NCBI RefSeq assembly: GCF_002355895.1
Contig: NZ_AP017652.1
Location: forward strand, 1,860,729-1,924,728
Origin: Streptococcus sp. NPS 308
Lineage (GTDB): Bacteria; Bacillota; Bacilli; Lactobacillales; Streptococcaceae
Reading direction: 5' to 3'
Length of the DNA stretch: 64,000 nucleotides
Shown: piece by piece, positions 1 through 7,152 of the stretch
Layout: each line of letters opens with the position of its first letter
Position numbering within the stretch: position 1 is the first letter of the stretch
Notes under the pieces: model-generated
Database searches by the model: none
What the model was told of the DNA's origin: nothing
What the model saw: the letters and a program-made list of their open reading frames with translations, nothing else
Made by a program: the position numbers and the translations under genes

Positions 1-39
1 AGGGAACAAGTTGCGAAGATTATTATAAACTATCCAAAA

Positions 40-71
40 CAAAAAGATGGGACCGTAAAACGGTCACCATC
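40..71 (-). terminator. Rho-independent terminator of the adhesin gene
   Basis: On the minus strand a stem GATGG.GACCG / CGGTC.CATC with a TTTTA loop is followed by TTTTTG and more T-rich sequence. It lies 25 bp past the stop codon of the LPNTG adhesin gene. Confidence 0.85.
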
Positions 72-95
72 ATTTTGCTTTATTCAAAGTTAAGA

Positions 96-3000
96 TTAGT
101 CAAGTTTTTTAGCACGGTATACAAGTCCTGCCAAAGCTGCAAGAACTAGACCAAGAATAGTAGAGAATGCTGTAAAGTCTGCTCCACCAGTGTTCGGCAA
201 ATCTTTCTTAGGCTGTTCACCCTTAGGATCTTCCTTAGGTTCTTCTTTTTTCGGTTCAGTATACGTGTTAGTGATTGTTGGGTTGTTACCTGTAACTGTT
301 GTTACAAGTTGACCCGCACCATTGTCAACGACTTCAACTGTCACTTTATGTTCAGTAAGATCGTATTTCACATTTGCTTCCTTACTATCTACTTCAGTAA
401 TAGTGTAAGTGTAGACACCTGCTTTGGCGAAATCTTTTGCTTTGAAAGTAACCGTACCGTCTGCAGCGTTTGTAGCTGTCGCAACGACTGTGTCACCTTC
501 TCTAAGTTCAAACTCAAACTGACCTGCTGCAAGTTTATTACCATTCAAAACTTTCTTAGCTGTGAAAGTTACTTGTGTAGAAGATGCAACATAAGTGTTG
601 GTGAAGGTTGGGTTGTTGTCAGTTACAGTCGCAACAAGTTGGCCTGCACCGTTATCAACAACTTTAACTGTTACATTGTGAGTAGATTTATCGTATGTCA
701 CACCTGCTTCGCTACCTGCTTTTTCAGAGATAGTGTAAGTGTGGTCGCCTGCTTCTTTGTACTCAATACCTGCGAAAGCAACTGTACCGTCGGCAGCGTT
801 TGTCGCTGTTCCGATTACTTTGTCACCTTCTTTAAGTTCAAACTCATATTTACCTGCTTCAAGAGTTTTACCAGTCAAGACTTTCTTAGCCGTGATGTTA
901 ACAGTTGTTGAAGCTGCTTTATAAGTGTTGGTGAAGGTTGGGTTGTTGTCAGTTACAGTCGCAACAAGTTTGCCTTGCCCGTTATCTGTAACTGCTACCT
1001 TAACTTCGTGTTTAGCAGTATCGTATGTCACACCTGCTTCGCTACCTGCTTTTTCAGTGATAGTGTAAGTGTGGTTGCCTGCTGCTGCGTATTCGATAGC
1101 TTCAAAAGTCACAGTTCCGTCGGCAGCGTTTTTAGCTGTCGCAACGACTTTGTCACCTTCTTTAAGTTCAAACTCATATTTGTCTGCTTCAAGCGCTTTA
1201 CCGTTCAAGACTTTAGTAGCTGTGATAGTAGCTTTTGTTGTAGCTGCTTTATAAGTGTTGGTAAAAGTTGGGTTGTTCTTAGTTGCAGTTGCAACAAGTT
1301 GGCCTGCACCGTTGTCTGTAACTTTTACTGTTACAGTGTGAATAGTTTTATCGTAATCTACACCTTTTTCGCTACCTACTTTTTCTGAGATAGTGTAAGT
1401 ATAGTCACCTGCTTCATTGAACTCAATTTCTTTGAAAGTAACGGTGCCGTCTGCTGCATTTGTAGCTGTGTCAACGACTTCTTCACCTTTTTTAAGTTCA
1501 AACTCGTATTTACCAGCTTCAAGTTTTTTACCATCCAAGACCTTAGTAGCTTTGATAATTTCTTTTGCTGGAGTTGCTTTATAAGTGTTGGTGAAGGTTG
1601 GGTTGTTGTCTTGTACATCTGCAACAAGTTCACCTTGTCCATTATCTGTAACGTTTACTGTTACTTTATGAGTAGATTCATCGTATGTCACACCTTTTTC
1701 ACTACCTGCTTTTTCAGTGATAGTGTAAGTGTGAGGGCCTGCAGCATCATAGCTGATTACTGGGAAAGTAACAGTACCGTCTGCTGCGTTTTTAGCTGTC
1801 GCAACGACTTTGTCACCTTCTTTAAGTTCGAATTCGTATTTGTCAGCTTCTAGAGCTTTACCTTCCAAGACTTTAGTAGCTGTGATAGTAGCTGTTGTTG
1901 TAGCTGCTTTATAAGTGTTGGTGAAGGTTGGGTTGTTGTCTTTTACATCTGCAACAAGTTGACCTTGGCCGTTATCTGTAACTTTTACCTTAACTTCGTG
2001 TTTAGCAGTGTCGTATGTCACACCTTTTTCACTACCTGCTTTTTCAGAGATAGTGTAAGTGTAGTCACCTGCTGTTTTGAACTCAATTTCTTTGAAAGTA
2101 ACGGTACCGTCTGCAGCGTTTGTAGCTGTGTCAACGACTTCTTCACCTTTTTTAAGTTCGAATTCGTATTTACCAGCTTCAAGGGCTTTACCATTCAAGA
2201 CTTTAGTAGCTTTGATAATTTTTTTAGCTGGTTCAGCTTTATAAACATTCGTGAAAGTAAGGTTGTCTGCATCTTTTGCTGTTGCAACAAGTTGACCTTG
2301 GCCGTTATCTTTAACGACTACTGTTACTTCATAAGCATTTGGATCGTATTCAACTCCGGCTACATCACCTGCTTTTTCAGAGATAGTGAATGTACGAGTT
2401 TCTTCTTTTGTGAACGTAAGTTTTGGGAATTGAATCTTACCGTTTGCATCGTTTGAAACAGTGTGGAGAACTGCTCCGTTTTCTTTCAACTCAAATTCAA
2501 ATTGGCCAGCCTCAAGAGCTTTACCCTCTAAGACTTTCTTAGCTTTAAGTTCAAGTGGTGCTTCTTTAGCAGCGTATGTGTTTGTAAATTCTTTCTTAGA
2601 ATCTTCAAATTTGACGCTCGCTAATTTTTCACCCAAAACATCTTCTACTGTTACAGTCGCTTTAAGGACGTTCGCATCATAAGTGTATCCAGGTTTGTTA
2701 TCATTAACTTCTTTAATGGTATATTTAAAAGTTCCTGCTTCTTTGTATTTGATTGCCTCAAACTTCACTTTACCATTTTCATCATTTTTGACAGTTTGTA
2801 AAACATTACCCTGATCATCTAGAAGTTGGAAACTAAATGCATCTTTTTCAAGAGTTTTACCATTAAGTTTCTTAGTCACTTCTAGAGCAACCTTATCCGA
2901 TTTGGCACCTACACCAATACCGTCAGTGGTTGTAATTGGTGCAAAACCTTCAAATTCTATTGGTTGGGCTTCCTCGTTTGTAGTGACAGTTACATTGTTC

Positions 3001-3887
3001 AATACACGTTTAGTAACTGGATTGACCGGTTTAGTCAAACGAGTACGATACATGATATAAAGCCCTTTATGATCTAAGGTTCCATTACCATTAGGTGTAA
3101 TTGAAAAATGGTTCTTATCTGTTACTTGAACATGAGCCTTATCAAGTGATGATCGTCCGTAACCATTTTCCCAATCTGGGAAGTAATAACCAGTAATATC
3201 ACTTGCAAGAACTTGCCCATCAGGAATAGTATCTTGGATATTTACACCAGTGTATGATTTTGCATAACGGTTAACACGGATACGCCAGTTTACATAGTTA
3301 GGATCATCTGAGTCTTGAACTCCCCATTTAGTAAATCCAGTTGGGTCAACGTCTGGAACGATACGAGTCAAATGATAAACTCCTGCACCAGGAATGTTGA
3401 TTTCATATTCCTTATTCTTTTCAACATGGTCTGCCCACACTACAGTAAATGATGCAACAATTTGCTTGTTCTCATTAAACTTCTTAAAGTACTCTTCGTT
3501 TGTTACTGTAATCTTAGCAGTATTGGTTGCCTTCTCTGTTGTCAGCGTTGCAATCGTATCACCGTTCGGAGCTTTCAAATCTGTACTAGAATCTACTTCG
3601 ATTTTGAACTCATTTGGAACGTGATAAACCATGAAATCACCGTTATTCAGAGTTACATTGTCTGGGAATGCGTAAGTTGTTTTAAGATAGAACTTACCTT
3701 CACCATATTTGGCATGATCGACTAATCGGTTCGTATTAATCGTCGGCTCTGTAGTCAAAGTGTACTCTGATTCAGTTTTTTCGGCAGCACTAACTACTCC
3801 ATTAAGTCTTAGTGCAGGCAAAAAGACCGACACAACCAGTAGCAAGGCCATCAAGCCATGAAAGAGTTTGCTAGTTCTCTTTTTCAC
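96..3887 (-). CDS. LPNTG cell-wall-anchored adhesin with eight pilin-type isopeptide domains
   Basis: A 1263-residue surface protein. Residues 1-35 are a signal peptide ending ...VVSAA. Residues about 40-330 form an MSCRAMM-like N-terminal adhesive region. Eight domains of about 110 residues follow (about 335-1215), each opening with a K(V/L)L-G-K-LEA-type segment and closing with PTFTNTY. These are Spy0128/FctA-type 'pilin isopeptide linkage' domains, in which a Lys, a central Glu (YTYTISEKAG) and an Asn (FTNTY) are expected to form an internal bond. The C terminus has a K/E/P-rich wall-spanning stretch, LPNTG, a hydrophobic segment and a basic tail, so sortase anchoring is expected. Start: GTG at 3887 with GGAGG 8 nt upstream; no in-frame ATG fits better. 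Middle domains alternate between two sequence types, so the gene probably grew by tandem duplication. The ligand is unknown. Confidence 0.9.
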   Translation of the reverse strand: MKKRTSKLFHGLMALLLVVSVFLPALRLNGVVSAAEKTESEYTLTTEPTINTNRLVDHAKYGEGKFYLKTTYAFPDNVTLNNGDFMVYHVPNEFKIEVDSSTDLKAPNGDTIATLTTEKATNTAKITVTNEEYFKKFNENKQIVASFTVVWADHVEKNKEYEINIPGAGVYHLTRIVPDVDPTGFTKWGVQDSDDPNYVNWRIRVNRYAKSYTGVNIQDTIPDGQVLASDITGYYFPDWENGYGRSSLDKAHVQVTDKNHFSITPNGNGTLDHKGLYIMYRTRLTKPVNPVTKRVLNNVTVTTNEEAQPIEFEGFAPITTTDGIGVGAKSDKVALEVTKKLNGKTLEKDAFSFQLLDDQGNVLQTVKNDENGKVKFEAIKYKEAGTFKYTIKEVNDNKPGYTYDANVLKATVTVEDVLGEKLASVKFEDSKKEFTNTYAAKEAPLELKAKKVLEGKALEAGQFEFELKENGAVLHTVSNDANGKIQFPKLTFTKEETRTFTISEKAGDVAGVEYDPNAYEVTVVVKDNGQGQLVATAKDADNLTFTNVYKAEPAKKIIKATKVLNGKALEAGKYEFELKKGEEVVDTATNAADGTVTFKEIEFKTAGDYTYTISEKAGSEKGVTYDTAKHEVKVKVTDNGQGQLVADVKDNNPTFTNTYKAATTTATITATKVLEGKALEADKYEFELKEGDKVVATAKNAADGTVTFPVISYDAAGPHTYTITEKAGSEKGVTYDESTHKVTVNVTDNGQGELVADVQDNNPTFTNTYKATPAKEIIKATKVLDGKKLEAGKYEFELKKGEEVVDTATNAADGTVTFKEIEFNEAGDYTYTISEKVGSEKGVDYDKTIHTVTVKVTDNGAGQLVATATKNNPTFTNTYKAATTKATITATKVLNGKALEADKYEFELKEGDKVVATAKNAADGTVTFEAIEYAAAGNHTYTITEKAGSEAGVTYDTAKHEVKVAVTDNGQGKLVATVTDNNPTFTNTYKAASTTVNITAKKVLTGKTLEAGKYEFELKEGDKVIGTATNAADGTVAFAGIEYKEAGDHTYTISEKAGSEAGVTYDKSTHNVTVKVVDNGAGQLVATVTDNNPTFTNTYVASSTQVTFTAKKVLNGNKLAAGQFEFELREGDTVVATATNAADGTVTFKAKDFAKAGVYTYTITEVDSKEANVKYDLTEHKVTVEVVDNGAGQLVTTVTGNNPTITNTYTEPKKEEPKEDPKGEQPKKDLPNTGGADFTAFSTILGLVLAALAGLVYRAKKLD

Positions 3888-3925
3888 TACATTATCCTCC
3901 TTATTGTCTATAATGGTTCAATTAT

Positions 3926-3953
3926 ATTATACATATCTATAACAGTATGTCAA
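3926..3953 (-). promoter_or_regulatory. Consensus promoter of the adhesin gene
   Basis: On the minus strand a perfect -35 TTGACA (3948-3953) and a perfect -10 TATAAT (3926-3931) are 16 bp apart, about 40 bp before the GTG start. CATTATAG occurs on both sides of the promoter and could be bound by a regulator, but that is inference. Confidence 0.8.
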
Positions 3954-4034
3954 CTATAATGTGCTAATTTTTATATTAACTTATCAGATAGATGGATAAG
4001 TCAGCCAATCCCGCGTCGCATAAGCTTTGAAACA

Positions 4035-4069
4035 ATTAAATCCAAGCAGGGCTCTTGCTTGGATTTAAT
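4035..4069 (-). terminator. Hairpin at the end of the thiamine-precursor transporter operon
   Basis: A 14-bp perfect stem (ATTAAATCCAAGCA / TGCTTGGATTTAAT) with a 7-nt loop lies 22 bp after the ATPase stop codon. The T tract on the minus strand is interrupted (TTTAATTGTTTC), so termination may be partial. Confidence 0.65.
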
Positions 4070-4090
4070 ATATAATATTGTTCTAAGGAT

Positions 4091-4819
4091 CTAAGTATTC
4101 AAGCCCAATTCTGCTAAGATTTGACGTTTGTAGGCAATTTTTTGGACTTCCTTGTCTTCGCTCTGGGACCAATCTAGTTTGACTTCAGAAACAATCTGCC
4201 CAGGCCGATTTTTTAGGATATAGATGCGGTCACTGAGATTGAGGGCTTCCTCAATACTATGTGTGATGATCAAGGTTGTCAGTTGCAACTGTTTGTGAAT
4301 CTCCAGATACCAAGCATGGAGCTCCATCTTAGTCATTTCATCCAAGGCACTAAAGGCCTCATCCAAGAGAAAGAGCTTGTGTCCGAAAAGGTAGGTCCGA
4401 AGCAAGGCCACACGCTGACGCATCCCGCCACTGAGCTCATGAGGATACTTATCCCGTACGGCTGTCAGCTGGAAGGTCGCAAGGATATCATCCGCTCGGG
4501 CAATAGCTTCTGCCTTATCGACCTTTTGGATCAAGAGGGGCAGGATGATATTGCCAAGCACCGTCTTGTGCTCCAAGAGGAGATCCTTTTGCAACATATA
4601 ACTCACGCGCCCCTTGGGATTCTCCTCTCCATCAAGGACAATTCTTCCCGACTGGACTTCTAAAATTCCTGCAATCAGGTTAAAGAGGGTAGTCTTGCCT
4701 ACACCACTGGGACCTAGGATAGAAACCACTTCACCCGAAGTCACCTGTAGGTTAATGTCCTCTAAAATCTTTTCATCGTCGTAGGCATAGCTTACGTGTT
4801 CTAGTCTAATTTCTGTCAT
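4091..4819 (-). CDS. ABC transporter ATP-binding protein, thiamine-precursor (ThiZ-like) type
   Basis: A 242-residue cytoplasmic ATPase of the nitrate/taurine/hydroxymethylpyrimidine importer family. Walker A is LGPSGVGKTTLF (about residue 36), the signature is LSGGMRQR (about 127) and Walker B is LFLLDEAFSALD (about 150). A switch His is in IITHSIEEA. It should power import by the permease at 5863-6621 with the binding lipoprotein at 4819-5826. Its ATG shares a base with the preceding gene's stop codon, indicating translational coupling. The TPP riboswitch at the head of the operon is the evidence for a thiamine-precursor substrate; the ATPase sequence alone would not decide it. Confidence 0.88.
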   Translation of the reverse strand: MTEIRLEHVSYAYDDEKILEDINLQVTSGEVVSILGPSGVGKTTLFNLIAGILEVQSGRIVLDGEENPKGRVSYMLQKDLLLEHKTVLGNIILPLLIQKVDKAEAIARADDILATFQLTAVRDKYPHELSGGMRQRVALLRTYLFGHKLFLLDEAFSALDEMTKMELHAWYLEIHKQLQLTTLIITHSIEEALNLSDRIYILKNRPGQIVSEVKLDWSQSEDKEVQKIAYKRQILAELGLNT

Positions 4820-5826
4820 TATTTTACAAATTCATTAGTGAAGCCTTTGTCTGTCAAGTCTTCTTTAAGGATACCATTTTCTTTGTCCCATTTGTAGAAG
4901 GCATTCCAGCGAGCAGCATCAAATTGTCCCCATTTTTCCTTGTCGCTTGCGTATTCTTTCGACAAGTATTTTTGCGATTCGATGACAAAGTCACGTTTTT
5001 CCTTAAGTTCGGGAGCATTCTTGATGAGGATATCTGCAGCTTCTTCTGGGTGTTCCATAGCGTATTGGTAGCCTTTTTTGATAGCTTGGATAACTTTACG
5101 AGCTTCTTCTTTGTTGTCCTTCAGATAGTCGTTGTTGGCGATGATAACTGGTGAGTAGTAGTCAAACTCTTTAACATAGTCTTTCAAGTACATGAAGTTG
5201 GCGTCTACACCTTGAGATTTGGCAAGGATACCGTCCCAACCGTAGTAGATCCAAGCAGTGTCAAAGACACCATTGGCAATCGGTGTGATTGAATTTGAGT
5301 CGTTGTTTGGTACTTTTTCGACCTTCTCAAAGTCTCCACCTTGAGATTCCACCAAGGTTTTCAACATAGCAAGCTCCGTTGGGTCATTCCAGGTTCCGTA
5401 TTTCTTGCCAACCAAGTCCTTTGGACTGCTGACATTGTCCGATTTACGTGAGATGATTCCTGATGTATTGTGCTCAACGATAGCTGCAACGGCAGTAATC
5501 CCTGCCCCTTTTTCCAATTTCTTAGCCATGTAGTCTTGGAAATAGATAGCAAATGGTGCCTTGCCATTGATCACCAAGTCAGATGAACTTTCTTCTGGTG
5601 GCAATTTCAAGTCAACATCCACTCCAGCTTCTTTGAAATATCCTTTTTCTTTGGCTACATAAAGCCCTGTGTGGTTGGTATTTGGCGTCCAGTCTAGGAC
5701 AAAGTCAATCTTCTTGAGTTCCGCTTCCTTACTGTCCTTAGAAGCAGTTCCTTGGCCACAAGCCACCAGCACGACAGCTACAAAAGCTGTTACAAGCGTT
5801 AAAAACACTTTCCATGTTTTCTTCAT
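4819..5826 (-). CDS. Substrate-binding lipoprotein, NMT1/THI5-like (ThiY-like)
   Basis: A 335-residue extracellular lipoprotein. The signal peptide ends in the lipobox LVAC-GQ (Cys about 24), followed by an NMT1/THI5-like fold (FVLDWTPNTNHTGLYVAKEKGYF). Proteins of this type bind pyrimidine thiamine precursors such as formylaminopyrimidine or HMP for a dedicated ABC importer. I start at ATG 5826 because AGAGG lies 8 nt upstream; the in-frame ATG at 5832 sits almost on the ribosome site. It is the third gene of the TPP-riboswitch operon and overlaps the ATPase gene by one base. The exact ligand is inferred from family and riboswitch. Confidence 0.88.
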   Translation of the reverse strand: MKKTWKVFLTLVTAFVAVVLVACGQGTASKDSKEAELKKIDFVLDWTPNTNHTGLYVAKEKGYFKEAGVDVDLKLPPEESSSDLVINGKAPFAIYFQDYMAKKLEKGAGITAVAAIVEHNTSGIISRKSDNVSSPKDLVGKKYGTWNDPTELAMLKTLVESQGGDFEKVEKVPNNDSNSITPIANGVFDTAWIYYGWDGILAKSQGVDANFMYLKDYVKEFDYYSPVIIANNDYLKDNKEEARKVIQAIKKGYQYAMEHPEEAADILIKNAPELKEKRDFVIESQKYLSKEYASDKEKWGQFDAARWNAFYKWDKENGILKEDLTDKGFTNEFVK

Positions 5827-5862
5827 TTTCATTTCCTCTTTTCTTTTTCTAAAACGCTCTAT

Positions 5863-6621
5863 TTAAGTACGTTTCCATTTAATCACGTATTTTTCACTAA
5901 TATCGACCAGCTTCATACCCAAAAGGCTGATAATCGACACCAGAATAATAATGGCAAACATGGTATCATACTGAAACAGTTTCTTGGACTGAATCATGTA
6001 GACACCTAGTCCTTCAAAGCCTCCCAACCACTCAGATACCACTGTTGTGATAAAGGCGTAGGAGACACTGACCCTCAGACCTGCATAAAAGTAAGGCAGA
6101 CTGACCGGGATTTTAAAATGCCACAGGATTTGCCAAGGCTTGGCTCGCATCAGACTAAACAAGGTCAGCATATCCTTGTCACAATGTCTAAAACCGTCCA
6201 AGATACTAACAATGATAGGGAAGGTTGTCGTCAGGATAATCAAGACAATCTTGGGTAATATCCCATAGCCTAGCCACAAGACCAAGATAGGTGCTATGGC
6301 AATGGTCGGAATGGTCTGGATAACCACCATCATGGGATAAATCAGGTCATTGAGCCAAGAGAGACTATCCATGAGCACAGCCATGAGACAGGCAATCAAT
6401 ACACCTAGAATTAGCCCTAGTAAAGCCACTCTCAAGGTCGCCCAGCTATGGTGCCAGAGAAATTCTCTGTCACGAACAAAGGACTGGAGAATCTCAAGAG
6501 GAGTTGGCAGGATAAACTTGGGTAAAAGTTTGAATATTCCCGCTAACTGCCAGACCGACAAGACTCCGAGAAATCCCAAAAGACTAATCTGTCGTCTCAT
6601 CATACTTTTCAAGTTTCTCAT
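5863..6621 (-). CDS. ABC transporter permease, thiamine-precursor (ThiX-like) type
   Basis: A 252-residue inner-membrane permease of the BPD/SsuC-like family with about six hydrophobic segments. The EAA-type cytoplasmic loop is recognisable around SLMRAKPWQILWHFKIPVSLP (split after residue R: SLMRAKPWQIL and WHFKIPVSLP). It pairs with the ATPase and lipoprotein downstream. The start at 6621 overlaps the preceding small gene by 38 bp. It has only a distant GGAGAG as ribosome site, so starts at 6603 or 6600 remain possible; I kept 6621 because I remember pneumococcal homologues beginning MRNLKS. Confidence 0.85.
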   Translation of the reverse strand: MRNLKSMMRRQISLLGFLGVLSVWQLAGIFKLLPKFILPTPLEILQSFVRDREFLWHHSWATLRVALLGLILGVLIACLMAVLMDSLSWLNDLIYPMMVVIQTIPTIAIAPILVLWLGYGILPKIVLIILTTTFPIIVSILDGFRHCDKDMLTLFSLMRAKPWQILWHFKIPVSLPYFYAGLRVSVSYAFITTVVSEWLGGFEGLGVYMIQSKKLFQYDTMFAIIILVSIISLLGMKLVDISEKYVIKWKRT

Positions 6622-6874
6622 CGATGCTTAAAATCTCTCCTACATTTATTTTGACATTGGCAAAGACATTATCTGCCTCCTGTCCTGCCACTTCTAGCGC
6701 TTCTTTGAGAATGCGCATGAGCTCATCAAACTCCCCTTCCAAGACCGTTTCAAATGGTGTCACCACCATGGTCACGGACTGAGATTGCAGATAAGCAATA
6801 ACCTGATCGATAATACCAATTCGATCAATCCCCTGTGATAGGGGAAAGACTTGCAAGGCAATGCTTGCTTTCAT
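6584..6874 (-). CDS. Small thiamine-binding (MTH1187/YkoF-like) protein
   Basis: A 96-residue protein (KASIALQVFPL ... IVQTV-like beta-alpha-beta fold) of the MTH1187/YkoF thiamine-binding family. In other Firmicutes this family is fused to, or encoded next to, thiamine-precursor transporters. It is the first gene after the TPP riboswitch, which fits a role in binding HMP or thiamine in the cytoplasm; its exact role in this transporter family is unclear. The start at 6874 is preceded by GAGGAGG at good spacing. A longer frame up to 6928 would run into the riboswitch terminator hairpin and is rejected. Confidence 0.82.
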   Translation of the reverse strand: MKASIALQVFPLSQGIDRIGIIDQVIAYLQSQSVTMVVTPFETVLEGEFDELMRILKEALEVAGQEADNVFANVKINVGEILSIDEKLEKYDETTD

Positions 6875-6910
6875 AAAATCCTCCTCTTCTCGGCTTTCCT
6901 TTTGAACAAA

Positions 6911-6941
6911 AAGAAAAACCTTTGCCATATATGGAAAAGGT
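6911..6941 (-). terminator. Expression-platform terminator of the TPP riboswitch
   Basis: On the minus strand the stem ACCTTT.CCATA / TATGG.AAAGGT is followed by TTTTTCTTTTT. It lies between the aptamer and the first gene, which is the layout of a transcription-attenuating riboswitch. Confidence 0.85.
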
Positions 6942-6954
6942 GCAGAATTCGGCT

Positions 6955-7040
6955 AAGTATCGTTCCCTACGCTGGTATTACCCAGATCAGGTGCGGTCGA
7001 AGTTTAACACTTCCTCTCAGACTGTACACAGACTCCCATA
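6955..7040 (-). ncRNA. TPP (THI-element) riboswitch aptamer
   Basis: Read on the minus strand, the conserved landmarks occur in order: GGGAGTC at the 5' side, CTGAGAGG, a variable hairpin, then ACCTGATCTGG, GTAATACCAGCGTAGGGAA. These are the P2/J and pyrophosphate-binding elements of the thiamine pyrophosphate aptamer. With high TPP the downstream terminator should form and switch off the transporter operon. Confidence 0.93.
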
Positions 7041-7054
7041 TCTTATATGGAAAT

Positions 7055-7083
7055 ATAGTAACGCAAATGCAAGGAAAAGTCAA
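7055..7083 (-). promoter_or_regulatory. Promoter of the TPP-riboswitch transporter operon
   Basis: On the minus strand a -35 TTGACT (7078-7083) and -10 TACTAT (7055-7060) are 17 bp apart, ending about 15 bp before the aptamer. The promoter lies between the polA terminator and the riboswitch. Confidence 0.7.
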
Positions 7084-7106
7084 GGAAACTACTTACAGAA
7101 AACTAT

Positions 7107-7144
7107 GAAAAAGAGTTTGAAGATAAATGCTTCAAACTCTTTCA
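7107..7144 (-). terminator. Terminator of polA
   Basis: The minus-strand stem GAAAGAGTTTGAAG / CTTCAAACTCTTTTTC, just after the polA stop codon, ends in a short T run. Confidence 0.75.
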
Positions 7145-7152
7145 TAACTTTC

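Noticed and set aside
309..3725. Plus-strand open frames opposite the isopeptide adhesin
   Set aside because: Composition rich in Cys, Phe and Ser with no domains or ribosome sites. They arise from the skewed codon use of the repeats on the minus strand.
6875..6928. N-terminal extension of the thiamine-binding protein
   Set aside because: It would start within the riboswitch terminator, and GGAGG is placed for the ATG at 6874.
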